Shown: positions 49,569-58,399 of the stretch, in pieces | Position numbering within the stretch: position 1 is the stretch's first letter | Layout: each line of letters opens with the position of its first letter | Assembly: GCA_947462335.1 (NCBI GenBank) | Contig: OX381721.1 | Location: 10,181,910 to 10,245,909 of the forward strand | Direction of reading: 5' to 3' | Source: Harmothoe impar | Taxonomy: Eukaryota > Annelida > Polychaeta > Phyllodocida > Polynoidae | DNA length: 64,000 bases | Made by a program: the position numbers and the translations under genes | The notes under the pieces: generated by a model | The model's input: only the letters and a program-made list of their open reading frames with translations | Databases searched by the model: none | Told to the model about the DNA's origin: nothing

Positions 49569-50079
49569 GATATTTCAGAAGGATATATTTTATTTCTCTG
49601 TTCCTTCAAGTATAGACCTGTAAAGGCTGGATGATAGAACTCTTGGAATGCTAACTATAATAGCAGTCTAGTGTTCATTTATGTCCATGTAGAGAGACTG
49701 ACTGTCAATCCAAATGCAATCTAAGAGGATCTAACCTTAATGACATCACAACCATGATGTAGACCTTTGTACTTTAACATTAATCCATATAAATGCAAGT
49801 AATACATTCTGTGTATCACGCCGACCATATATATTTTGATGCATAGCTCTGTCTACTATATCTTACATGCAGGTGGCATTTAATTTTAGCATGATAGATC
49901 AACGTGCTGCGTAATGTGGTATGACATGGATCATCAGAGAAAAAGACACATTGATCCTTATAGGTTTTTTGGCAGAATATCACAGCGTTGGCAGGAGGTA
50001 AATAATAATGTTACAGTTGTGTAGCAGAGAGCCAAGAGGCCTATTTATGTACTATCAAGGTCGTTAAACGGAATGCAAC

Positions 50080-50085
50080 ATCACT
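50080..50085. repeat. target-site duplication ATCACT (left)
   Basis: ATCACT lies directly before the left TIR and is repeated exactly at 59933-59938 after the right TIR. Six bases is the duplication length typical of Polintons/Mavericks. Confidence 0.9.
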
Positions 50086-50167
50086 AGTAGTATAGTATGT
50101 ATCGGAACGGGACTATAGTTAAGTACTGTTTATTACTCAATCGACCTGCAGCCAATGAGAGGCCTCC
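50086..50167. repeat. left terminal inverted repeat, 82 bp
   Basis: Begins AGTAGTATAGTATGTATCGG. The first 60 bases are identical to the inverse of the right end; two mismatches follow before pairing stops after GAGGCCTCC. Near-identity of the termini argues for recent movement or end-to-end gene conversion. Confidence 0.95.
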
Positions 50168-50430
50168 CTTTTGGCGGGAAATTCAAAAGCAGCCAATGAG
50201 AGGCCTCCCTTTTGGCGGGAAATTCAAATAGGTCACGTGACCGGAAGTGACCTACTTCCGGTCACGTGACCTTTGGGCGGGAAATTCAAATAGGTCACGT
50301 GACCGGAAGTGACCTACTTAAGAGGGTCACGTGACCACCATGTTGGCGGGAAATTCAAATAGGTCACGTGACGGGAAGTGACCTACTTAAGGGGGTCACG
50401 TGACTACTAGGTTGGCTTTCAAAATAAGTC
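50150..50430. promoter_or_regulatory. left subterminal array: CCAAT, E2F-like, E-box and ETS-like sites
   Basis: Four TTGGCGGGAAATTC-type words (50169, 50210, 50272, 50342) match the E2F consensus. Six GGTCACGTGACC-type palindromes (50231, 50260, 50293, 50325, 50362, 50395) contain CACGTG. CCGGAAGTGACC-type ETS words adjoin them, and CCAATGAG occurs twice (near 50152 and 50193). The units are repeated tandemly with small changes. Known viral early promoters use the same factors; function here is inferred. Confidence 0.7.
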
Positions 50431-50570
50431 ACTTGAGATTTTGATGGATAAATAAATTTAAAAAAAGAAAAAAAAAGCAAGCTGAAAAAGCTTGCTAAAA
50501 AATAATTTAAAAATACGGCTCTTTTTTTCTAGGAGGGGGGGAGAGGGGCACTCTGGGGGGCACTCTTTAA

Positions 50571-50610
50571 GATGCATGGGGGGGGAGGGGGGGAGGGGGG
50601 AGGGGCAGGG
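50571..50610 (+). repeat. G-run cluster (potential G-quadruplex)
   Basis: Several runs of 4-9 G separated by single A or C bases, inside the left arm of the mobile element. Confidence 0.7.
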
Positions 50611-50624
50611 TTTTTTAAGAGTGA

Positions 50625-50671
50625 GACTCGCTTCTCTGCCCTCTCTAAAAGAGAGGGCAGAGAGGCGAGTC
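50625..50671. repeat. near-perfect hairpin
   Basis: GACTCGC.TCTCTGCCCTCTCT pairs with AGAGAGGGCAGAGA.GCGAGTC around an AA loop. The arms are about 22 bp with one mismatch. No T-run terminator follows. Confidence 0.8.
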
Positions 50672-51189
50672 TACTTACAATGAAAGGTATCATGATCGCG
50701 TTTATGATGATGTGCATCTCTTGCTGGCTAGACTTTCAAGCAAATTTGCTAAAGTCCAGCCCGTTATTGAATGTCCGGCCTAGCCTGACCCTCAGTAGAA
50801 CAGTCCTTGACCCATCTATTATAGTCTAGCAGCGCCTGACCCTTGTATGAGAGTAGTATTGGCAACATTGGCTGACTCTGATATTTACCTGTGTGTACGG
50901 AGAGAGGAGAGGGTTCACAGCCACAGCTCTCTTAAGGCAAAGCTTGCGCTTATAGAGCACTACTAGTGGAGGTCTGGATAAGGAAGCTATGGCGGTTGTC
51001 TTCAAAAAAAATAAAAAATAGCCATGGCACATGTCGATGTCGCTTAATTATGCTCATATCTCATGTCGATTTTAAGAATTGCTCATGTCACCTGTCACTA
51101 TGTTTTTCAAGCTTCATGTCAAATGTCACTAGACCTCATGTCGAATGTCGATTCTAAGAAACAGATATGTCACCATCTCGAATTTAGCG

Positions 51190-51545
51190 GTCCACATTGC
51201 TGCTGCTGATTTGCTGTTGCTGCTGCTGTCGGTGCTGCTGCTTGTGCTGCTCGTGCAGCTGCTGCAGCTGCTGACAGCTGCTGCTGCTTGTACTGCTCGT
51301 GCAGCTGCTGCAGTTGCTGACGATGTCACGGATGCTGTTGACAGATGCTGCTGCTTGTGCTACTCGTGCAGCAGCTGCTGCTGCTGCTGCTGCTGACGAT
51401 GTCACGGATGCTGCTGACAGATGCTGCTGCTTGTGCTGCTTGTGCAGCTGCTGCAGCAGCTGCTGCTTGTGCTGATCGTGCTGCTGCTGCTGACGATGTC
51501 ACGGATGCTGCTGACAGATGCTGCTGCTTGTGCTGCACGAGACCG
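51190..51545. repeat. GCT/CAG-rich tandem array
   Basis: CTGCTGCTGCTTGTGCTGC and GACGATGTCACGGATGCTGCTGACAGATG blocks of about 100 bp recur three to four times. The homologous place in the right arm (58270-58320) has only one short CAGCAG block, so the array expanded in the left arm. Open frames on both strands (Ala/Ser or Leu/Cys-rich) are artefacts. Confidence 0.85.
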
Positions 51546-51597
51546 AGTAGCCGCTATTACTAATGCTACTAATACTAGTATGAGAAAATACATTTAG

Positions 51598-52380
51598 TCA
51601 GTCGACTAAATCAAGGAGGTTTTCTGACTTCAGTGGATCGTTTAGCCATCGGCCACAGGCAAAACTTGAAACCATTTTATACATGGGACAATTGGCAGAG
51701 TCGAAACATGTTGGTACGATGGGGTCGATCATGTTCATCATCAGTTCAGGCAAAGGAAGTGTGTCGACAGCACGCGAAAACTTCATGTCCGGATGTTTCA
51801 ACACAACACTTTTTATCACACTCACACAGCTGCTTTGAAGAGTGAATCCTTGACCAAACTTGAGCTTTTCCAACACAGCTTTGGCCTCCTTCTGTGCAGT
51901 AAGGGATCTCTCTTTCGGGGTCATCGCAGTGCTGGCTAGCATGTCCTCAAAGTCTTTAACATAATGTTCCAACGGGCTACAAATGATGTACTCCAGATCA
52001 TCGTCCGCATATGTCGTCTCCTCGCACCATACTTCTTTTGTTTCGAATTCCGTCATTTTCTGAACAATCTCCTCGTGAGTGCGTTGCATATATCGAAGCT
52101 TCTTCAAAGACCAGATAACTTGTATGCCGAACGCTGAAAAACCTGAAGGAATTTCACCACTACAGTCACGCCAACTATACGGAGCTAAGAAAAATAGCTC
52201 CAACAAAATTTTCTCCCTCTGTCCAAATGAAACTACTTCCGTTCCGATGAAGTTGAAGCATGCTTCTATCCATTGCTCCTTGGTGACGTCCTTCCAATGT
52301 TTCTTTACCTCACATGCATCATAGGGCACTGTTTCTCTTCTTGCTTCTAGTGGGAGTTGCTTTTTCTTTCTTGGACTCAT
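51598..52380 (-). CDS. unknown 260-residue element protein, copy 1
   Basis: I recognise no family. The protein begins MSPRKKKQLP, a short basic, nuclear-signal-like start, then contains KHWKDVTKEQWIEACFNF, a hydrophobic LLELFFLAPY segment, and a conserved C-terminal half ending GRWLNDPLKSENLLDL. I chose the start at 52380 because protein similarity with copy 2 begins there; the frame stays open 25 codons further upstream (to 52455) but that part does not match. Copy 2 (57443-58225) is about 90% identical, with about 26 substitutions. Three in-frame codon indels cancel out, so both copies are 260 residues. That pattern suggests both have been kept as coding. A TATA-like TACATAAG lies about 160 bp upstream (52544-52551, minus strand). 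Confidence 0.75.
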   Translation of the reverse strand: MSPRKKKQLPLEARRETVPYDACEVKKHWKDVTKEQWIEACFNFIGTEVVSFGQREKILLELFFLAPYSWRDCSGEIPSGFSAFGIQVIWSLKKLRYMQRTHEEIVQKMTEFETKEVWCEETTYADDDLEYIICSPLEHYVKDFEDMLASTAMTPKERSLTAQKEAKAVLEKLKFGQGFTLQSSCVSVIKSVVLKHPDMKFSRAVDTLPLPELMMNMIDPIVPTCFDSANCPMYKMVSSFACGRWLNDPLKSENLLDLVD

Positions 52381-52543
52381 TTGGAGAGTTTCGATGCTCT
52401 GTAGCGTCGACACTTCGATAAGAAAAGAAGCTGTAAAGGTAGAAATAACCCTCATAACATGCTGAGCGAGCGTGGAGTGGACGATGCTATGATGATGAAG
52501 GGCGAGTCGAGAAAGTGTGATGAGTGAGAGCAGCGTTTCACTC

Positions 52544-52551
52544 CTTATGTA
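52544..52551 (-). promoter_or_regulatory. TATA-like box of copy 1
   Basis: Minus strand TACATAAG, inside a block conserved with copy 2 (57275-57282). Confidence 0.5.
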
Positions 52552-53097
52552 CCCTGTCCTAGATAATCCTCTTAAACAGCTGAAAAGACTCTCTCAGTAC
52601 AGAGTCTCTACTCAATTAAGTGATCTGTTAAGTAAGTTTTCACATGCTACTTGACTACTGCAGGGGGGTTTAGACTTAAGCAGCTTAGTGCACACACGTG
52701 TCTGTTAGAAAGCTACCTGCACACCTGCCTTCCTTTTTTCACTAGTATTTACCCCTTGCCGACTAATAAGGCACCTATACACGTGTCAGCCTCCTTATAT
52801 ACGTCATTCTTCCTCTCGAGAGGAAGAAGCGTGTCTCTTCGTTTTTTTGTTTAAGAAGTGAGGGTCTTTAAGATCACGTGCCTGGAAGCGACTTGATGAA
52901 GCAAGTGACTAGAAGCGACGACGTCACATGCTTTTAATGAGGTGATCAGCTGTGACTGGCGGCGGCGGCGGCGGTGGCAGCGGCGGTGGTGCTGGTGGTG
53001 GTGGTAGTAGACGTTACTGTGGTCAAAGGTGATATGGTTTTTTTCCAACAGAAATCAGAGCTTTTATACAGAGGGAGTTTAATCCTATTTCCAACAG

Positions 53098-53659
53098 CAC
53101 CCCAGCTGTCCAGCAGCCGCTCCGCTCCGTAAGAGCTTCTTAAGAGCTTAGATGACGAGGGGCGTGTCATCATCATCTTTGGTGGCCAGCTGAAAATGGT
53201 GTTTTTTCTTTATCCATTAGCCTTACCTCCTACTCCCTACCTGAGGACGACTCTCTCCCCCTTTAGCATTCATTGTAACAAACGTCAGAGGGCAGGTGAA
53301 AATCTGATTTTCATGCACAGCCTTAGTCAGCTGTCACTCCTATTGAACTAGCTAGCCGCCGCCGGCCGGTCTACTCACCCCAGCTGTCCAGCAGCCGCTC
53401 CGCTCCGTAAGAGCTTCTTAAGAGCTTAGATGCCGAGGGGTATGTCATCGCCATCTGTGGTGGCCAGCTGAAAATGGTGTTTTTTTTCCTTATCCATTAG
53501 CCTTACCTCCTACCCCCTACCTGAGGACAACTCTCTCCCCCTTTGGCATTCATTGTAACAAACGTCAGAGGTCAGGTGAAAATCGGATTTTCATGCACAG
53601 CCATAGTCAGCTGTCACCCCTATTGAACTAGCCGGCCGCCGCCGGCCAGTCTACTCACC
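53098..53659. repeat. tandem duplication, two units of about 278-280 bp
   Basis: Unit 1 (53098-53375) and unit 2 (53376-53655) both start CACCCCAGCTGTCCAGCAGC and end near CTACTCACC. Each contains CAGCTG words, GGCCAGCTGAAAATGGTG and GAAAATC.GATTTTC. The position between divergent genes suggests a control region. Open frames in it are short. Confidence 0.85.
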
Positions 53660-53814
53660 ACGGCAGGAGGCGGTGATTTTTTTTTGTTTTACACTTAAGT
53701 CGCTCACCACATGCACACGACTCTACTCACAGACAGACACCCCCGTCTTAGGGGGTCCTGCTTCACACTACACGCCTCCTGTAGTTTTTTTGTATACACA
53801 CTCTAAGCTCATGA

Positions 53815-54175
53815 CTGCTTAATCCTTTATACAGCTAATGCGCGTTGAATTAGTACAGTCGGTACACCGCCCGCTCATGGCAGTCCATCTCTCAAAAAAA
53901 AAGAGGGAGGGGGGAAAGAGATCCAGCTGAAAACGTCATGACTTATGTCTTTTGTTTCTCTTTGGGAATGTCCGCCGGTCAGCTGGCGGCAGCAACTGCT
54001 TAATCCTTTATACAGCTAACGCACGTTGAATTGCTGAACAAGGCAGTAAGTAGCTTAGCTCGTGTCAGTCGATCTCTCAAAGGGGAGGGGGAAAGGGATC
54101 CAGCTGAAAACGTCATGCCTTATGACTTTTTGTTTCTCTTTGTGAATGGTCACCGGTCAGCCGGCGGCAGCTGAA
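53815..54175. repeat. tandem duplication, two units of about 181 bp, upstream of Death-domain gene
   Basis: Both units start CTGCTTAATCCTTTATACAGC (53815 and 53996). They contain GTTGAATT, GATCCAGCTGAAAACGTCATG and TTTTGTTTCTCTTTG, and end at CCGG.CAGC. They lie directly upstream of the TATA box at 54215 and probably act as a duplicated enhancer or promoter module. Confidence 0.85.
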
Positions 54176-54214
54176 GAGAGCTGTAAGTAGCTTAGCTCTA
54201 GAAGCGAGAAGGAG

Positions 54215-54222
54215 TATATAAG
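54215..54222 (+). promoter_or_regulatory. TATA box of Death-domain gene
   Basis: TATATAAG, followed about 25 bp later by an initiator-like TCACTC (54241) and by ATG at 54281. Spacing is that of a standard TATA promoter with a short leader of about 35-40 nt. Confidence 0.7.
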
Positions 54223-54280
54223 AGGCCTGGAAACACCCGTTCACTCACTCAGTCTTTTGCTGCTCTCTACAGGCACCACC

Positions 54281-54746
54281 ATGAGCAAAACACAACAACT
54301 ACTGTCGTCCAAGGATCTAATCGAGTTCAAGAACAAGAAGAATACGCAGAACGGTGATCGTTTACTGTCAGCGTCTCCTCTTGCTACTGAAATTGAGACT
54401 ACCGCCGCAACCGCTTGGTCTTATCACCCTCCCGCTGTAGCGAGCGCACACAGCAGTAGTAGCGACGTTGTTACACTCGCGACGGTTGTTGCTGCTGAGC
54501 ACGCTGCTGCTGCTACTGCTGCGCCTGCTGCGGCTGCTAGTGATCCTCGTGCTGCTAGTGCTGCTGCTACTGCTGCTGCTGCTGCTGTTGCTGCTGCCGC
54601 GCCTGTTACTGCTGTGCCTGCTGCTGCTGCTGCTGCTGCTGCTGCCGCGCCTGTTACTGCTGCGCTTGCTGAGGCGGCTGTGCTTGCTGCTGCTGTGCCT
54701 GCTACTGCTGCGCCTGCTACTGCTGCACTTGCTAGCGCTGCGCTTG

Positions 54747-54796
<50 letters not shown>

Positions 54797-55855
54797 GCTA
54801 CACCTCTTGCTGCGACTACCGCTACTAGTACTGACACGCAGTACGTTGCACAGAACCTCTCCACCGCTTCATCAACCGACGCCATCAACGCTGCTCGCGC
54901 TGAGACTTACAGCTATTCGGACACTCAGCCCCAGCAGCGCGTAGTAGACATACATGTCCTAAAGCAACAGGGTGAAACAGAGAACGACGCTGACGACGAG
55001 GCGTACGAGGAACCCGAAGGGTCACGGGCGCACAGTCCGTTTTTCGACCTCATTTCCACTGGTAGTGCGTCCGGTCCGTGGCGACTGCCCTCACCAATAC
55101 CTTACGAAGTCATGTGGTTGCCCTGTTCCGACAACGAGTCGTCTGATACCAGCGCAGACGCTGCTCCTGTTATTGGTTCTGCTGCAGTAGTACCTGTATC
55201 ATCATACTTCAAAGCAGAGCCGTTAGGATACTTGTCAGACGCTATGCTACTGAAAATAAGTGGTAAGTTGCCGACATCAGATTACATACGGTTAGGTTCA
55301 TTCCTTGAAGTGAACTTGAAGGATATGGGATATCTCAGTTGTGAGACAAGTGTCATAACTCAAGCTAGAGAAATGTTCACTACTTGGTACCAGAAAAGTT
55401 GTACTAGTAGGTGGAAGGACCTAGCCGCCGCCTTGGAAGAATCTTACCGTATGGACCTCATCAAATTCTCACGTGAGTACATGGACAAGCATGACATGTG
55501 GGATGGCTTAGAGAGTGGAGACATGGAGTGGAAAGTGCAGAAATATTTCTCTCTTTTAGCTGAGCTCTGCCCTAGAGACTGGAAGACCATAGGGATCTAC
55601 TTAGGGTTGACTTCTCATGAAGTAACTTCCATCTCTCAACCTGTGCCTTCTGACAGGACTGTGAAGAACCCTGTCTATGAAGTGCTGAAAGCTTGGAAGT
55701 ACAACGAGACGTCTGAGCCTATGGCTCTGATGAAAGTGTTGGAAGACTACATGGGACGCGGCGACGTCGCAATGTATGTTCAAGGGTTGTATGCAGCTGT
55801 ACCCAAAGAAATAAAAGTGAGCTGTGACACTCCAGTGTTGACGACTCTCGTCTGA
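54281..55855 (+). CDS. alanine-rich protein with two C-terminal Death-domain-like modules
   Basis: 524 residues; the start is ATG 54281 in strong context (CACCACCATGA). Layout: polar N-terminus (1-60); alanine-rich tract coded almost wholly by GCT/GCG (about 62-185); acidic stretch near 233 (DADDEAYEE); Ser/Pro linker; Death-like module 1 (about 318-405) with WKDLAAALEES and DLIKFSREYMDK; module 2 (about 416-505) with the clearer signature DWKTIGIYLGLTSHEV, VYEVLKAWKYNE and ALMKVLEDYMGRGDVAMYV. The W..I...LGL..(H/D)(E/D)V pattern, the L..W helix and the L...L....R.D(V/L)A helix in that order and spacing are the Death-domain fold pattern. Death domains join cell-death and NF-kB signalling complexes. 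Probably captured from a host gene; cell-death modulation is inference. The opposite-strand alanine frame is a shadow. Confidence 0.8.
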
Positions 55856-56021
55856 TCCCTGCAGTAAGATGGACATCTGTTGAAATCGATCCTACACTAC
55901 AGACGTCTTTCACTATGCTAATAGCATCGTGTGGTAAGAGGCGTCTAGTATTCGAAGTGATAAACAACGTTTATTTTTTTAATATTTAGTAAATAAGTGA
56001 AAAAACAAAAAAAAGAAAAAC

Positions 56022-57086
56022 ATGCCGCAGGACGTTTGCGAAAAGTGTTTCAAAATTTTTAAAAGACCGTACAATCACGAGTGACCCGTAGAAAAATGAA
56101 GAACGATACCTAAGTTTTGCCCTCTATGCAGCGATGTCGGCTAGCGTCGCATACGACTTTCCGGGGTAGGAGGGGCAGCGTACGTCAGAGAATCCGACGC
56201 AGATTCCGACCCCTTGTTAGACCGAGTTTAAAATCACATAAACGAGAACGCCAAAGTCATCGAGAAAGCTGTGCTAGAAGTTTACCGACCAACCTTAGCG
56301 AAGTTACATGTAGCGATAGGTGAAGCTCTCCTGCTAGAGGAAGCGACATTCACCCCTTCTCCAGGCGGCTTCGCTGCAGCTCACACCAGACAACCGTTAG
56401 TTCAACTGAAGAAGCGGCTTCTGAGATACATCCGTCAAGCTCCAGTCGTACGCTTCAACTCGGAGAGTTACGACTTGAACCTGATCAAAAAATACGCCTT
56501 CACTCGTTATTTGCCTCCGGAGACCGAAGAAACCAACAATTCAGCGTCATAAAGAGAAGCAATCAATAGTTGACGTAGTAGTCAACTTTTTTAGCACTTG
56601 GTTACAGCTACGCGAATTATTTGCGAGCTTTCACTACAAACGAAGAGAAAAGTTGCTTTACTTACGAATGGATGACGTATACCAAGAAACTAGTAAACAA
56701 AAAACCCCTGCCACCGAGATCGACTTTTGACAGCGAACTGACGGGCGTCAAAATGGCCGAAATCCGACTACGCCACATGTCAGAAAGTTTAGTATGACAA
56801 GAAGAAGCAAACTATGACAGATTACTTGATCCACTACAACAACGAAGACGTCAAATCTTTCATAGAAGCTTTTTGAAAAAATCACGCTATTTTTTTCCAA
56901 CATAGCAGCATTGTCATGTTGAAAGACGCCATCTCTCTCGCCAGTTTGACTTTACAAGACCTCTTCCAAAAACCCTATAAGCTGTGTTCACAACGTTCCC
57001 TCCGTTCGACGCCGTCCTCCACGCTCTGATCAAAGAAAATGTAGTCAGTGGTCCTTCCATCATCTTCCATAGATTTCACGAGAAAG
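56022..57086 (+). pseudogene. decayed protein-primed DNA polymerase B (N-terminal and exonuclease part)
   Basis: The frame starting ATG 56022 shows a zinc-finger-like CEKC..H element and CPLC (about 56037-56130), interrupted by stops near 56082, 56097, 56142 and 56230. It is then open to 56552, with RFNSESYDLNLIK (56451-56489), the exonuclease motif of Polinton/adintovirus polymerases. Further family-like pieces continue in shifted frames, ending with SGPSIIFHRFHEK at 57047-57085. The polymerase palm motifs are absent because the inverted-repeat arm begins here. In a whole element this enzyme copies the genome from a protein primer; here it is dead. Several stops are TGA at possible former CGA, consistent with CpG decay. 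Confidence 0.78.
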
Positions 57087-57274
57087 AGTGTATAGGTGTC
57101 TTATAAGTCGGCAGAGGGTGAATACTAGTGAAAAAAAGGAAGGCGCGTGTGCAAGTAGCTTTTTCTAACAGACATGTGTGTGAACTAAGCTGCTTAAGTC
57201 TAAACCCACCTGCGGTAGAAGCTCTGTACTTAGAGAGTCTTTTCAGCCGTTTAAGAGGCTTATCTAGGACAGGG

Positions 57275-57282
57275 TACATAAG
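57275..57282 (+). promoter_or_regulatory. TATA-like box of copy 2
   Basis: TACATAAG, 168 bp before the ATG at 57443, in a block conserved with copy 1. Confidence 0.5.
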
Positions 57283-57442
57283 GAGTGAAACGCCGCTGTC
57301 ACCAGTCACACTTTCTCCACCCGCCCTTCATCTTCGTAGCATCGTCCACTCTACGCTCGCTCAGCACGTTACGATGGTTAGTTCTGCTATTTTCTTTGTT
57401 TATGAAAGTGTTGACGCTACAGAGCATCGAAACCCTCTCGAA

Positions 57443-58225
57443 ATGAGTCCAAGAAAGAAAAAGCAACTCCCACTTGAAGCAAGAAGAGAAACGGTGCCCT
57501 ATGATGCATGTGAGGTAAAGAAACATTGGAAGGACGTCACCAAGGAGCAATGGATAGAAGCATGCTTCAACTTCATCGGAACAGTAGTTTCATTTGGACA
57601 GAGGGAGAAGATTTTGTTAGAGCTATTTTTCTTAGCTCCGTATACTTGGCCTGACTGTGGTGAAATTCCTTCAAGTTTGTCAGTCTTCGCCATACAAGTT
57701 ATCAACTCCTTGAAGGAGCTTCGATATATGCAAGGCACTCAGGAGGAGATTGTCAGGAAAATGACGGAATTCGAAACAGGCGAAGACACAATATGGTGCG
57801 AGGAGACGACATATGCGGACGATGATCTGGAGTCCATCATTTGTAGTCCGTTGGAACATTATGTTAAAGACTTTGAGGACATGCTAGACAGCACTGAGAT
57901 GAACCCGAAAGAGAGATCCCTTATTGCACAGAAAGAGGCCAAAGCTGTGTTGGAAAAGCACAAGTTTGGTCAAGGATTCACTCTTCAAAGCAGCTGTGTG
58001 AGTGTGATAAAAAGTCTTGTGTTGAAACATTCAGACATGAAGTTTTCGCGTGCTGTCGACACACTTCCTTTGCCTGAACTGATGATGAACATGATCGACC
58101 CTATGGTACCAACACGTTTCGACTCTGCCAATTGTCCCATGTATAAAACGGTTTCAAGTTTTGCCCGTGGCCGATGGCTAAACGATCCACTGAAGTCAGA
58201 AAACCTCCTTGATTTAATCAATTGA
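57443..58225 (+). CDS. unknown 260-residue element protein, copy 2
   Basis: Inverted paralogue of the gene at 51598-52380. Both read MSPRKKKQLPLEARRETVPY at the start. An in-frame ATG exists upstream (57374), but the extra 23 codons do not match copy 1 in protein, so I use 57443. Relative to copy 1 it lacks one Glu and one Ser codon and has two extra codons in the ETGED segment, restoring equal length. No signal peptide, membrane segment or known domain is visible; the charged, helix-rich composition suits a nuclear or cytosolic protein. It lies just after the polymerase remnant in the same direction. Confidence 0.75.
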   Translation: MSPRKKKQLPLEARRETVPYDACEVKKHWKDVTKEQWIEACFNFIGTVVSFGQREKILLELFFLAPYTWPDCGEIPSSLSVFAIQVINSLKELRYMQGTQEEIVRKMTEFETGEDTIWCEETTYADDDLESIICSPLEHYVKDFEDMLDSTEMNPKERSLIAQKEAKAVLEKHKFGQGFTLQSSCVSVIKSLVLKHSDMKFSRAVDTLPLPELMMNMIDPMVPTRFDSANCPMYKTVSSFARGRWLNDPLKSENLLDLIN

Positions 58226-58399
58226 CTAAATGTATTTTCTCATACTAGTATTAGTAGCATTAGTAATAGCGGCATCCGTGACATCGTCAGCAGCAGCAGC
58301 AGCAGCTGCACAAGCAAAAGACAAACGCCGTAGTCTCCTCATCCAGACCTCCGCTAGTAGCGCTCTATAAGCGCAAGCAGTGGCTGTGAACCCCCTCCT

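Larger units (their letters stand above)
50740..52790. repeat. left arm of internal long inverted repeat
   Basis: This segment is inverted at about 57090-58580. It covers the 260-residue gene, its promoter and about 700-800 bp beyond its stop codon. Similarity is continuous apart from the GCT-array expansion and small indels. The arms are separate from the TIRs, as the sequences between arm and TIR do not match. Confidence 0.8.

Noticed and set aside
51129..51593. Several Ser/Ala- and Leu/Cys-rich ORFs on both strands
   Set aside because: Products of the GCT/CAG tandem array; the homologous right-arm sequence has no such frame.
54424..54888. 154-residue alanine-rich minus-strand ORF inside the Death-domain gene
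   Set aside because: It is the shadow of the GCT repeat, which also reads as Ala/Ser codons on the other strand; no promoter or sensible termini.
54468..54944. 158-residue leucine-rich + strand ORF in another frame
   Set aside because: The same GCT repeat read out of frame (CTG/CTC). The 524-codon frame has the TATA box, the Kozak start and a structured C-terminal part.
57128..57442. N-terminal extension of the 260-residue protein copy 2 (open from a GTG at 57128)
   Set aside because: The upstream frame includes the TATA-like box and leader, and the corresponding part of copy 1 does not match in protein; similarity starts at the MSPRKKK Met.
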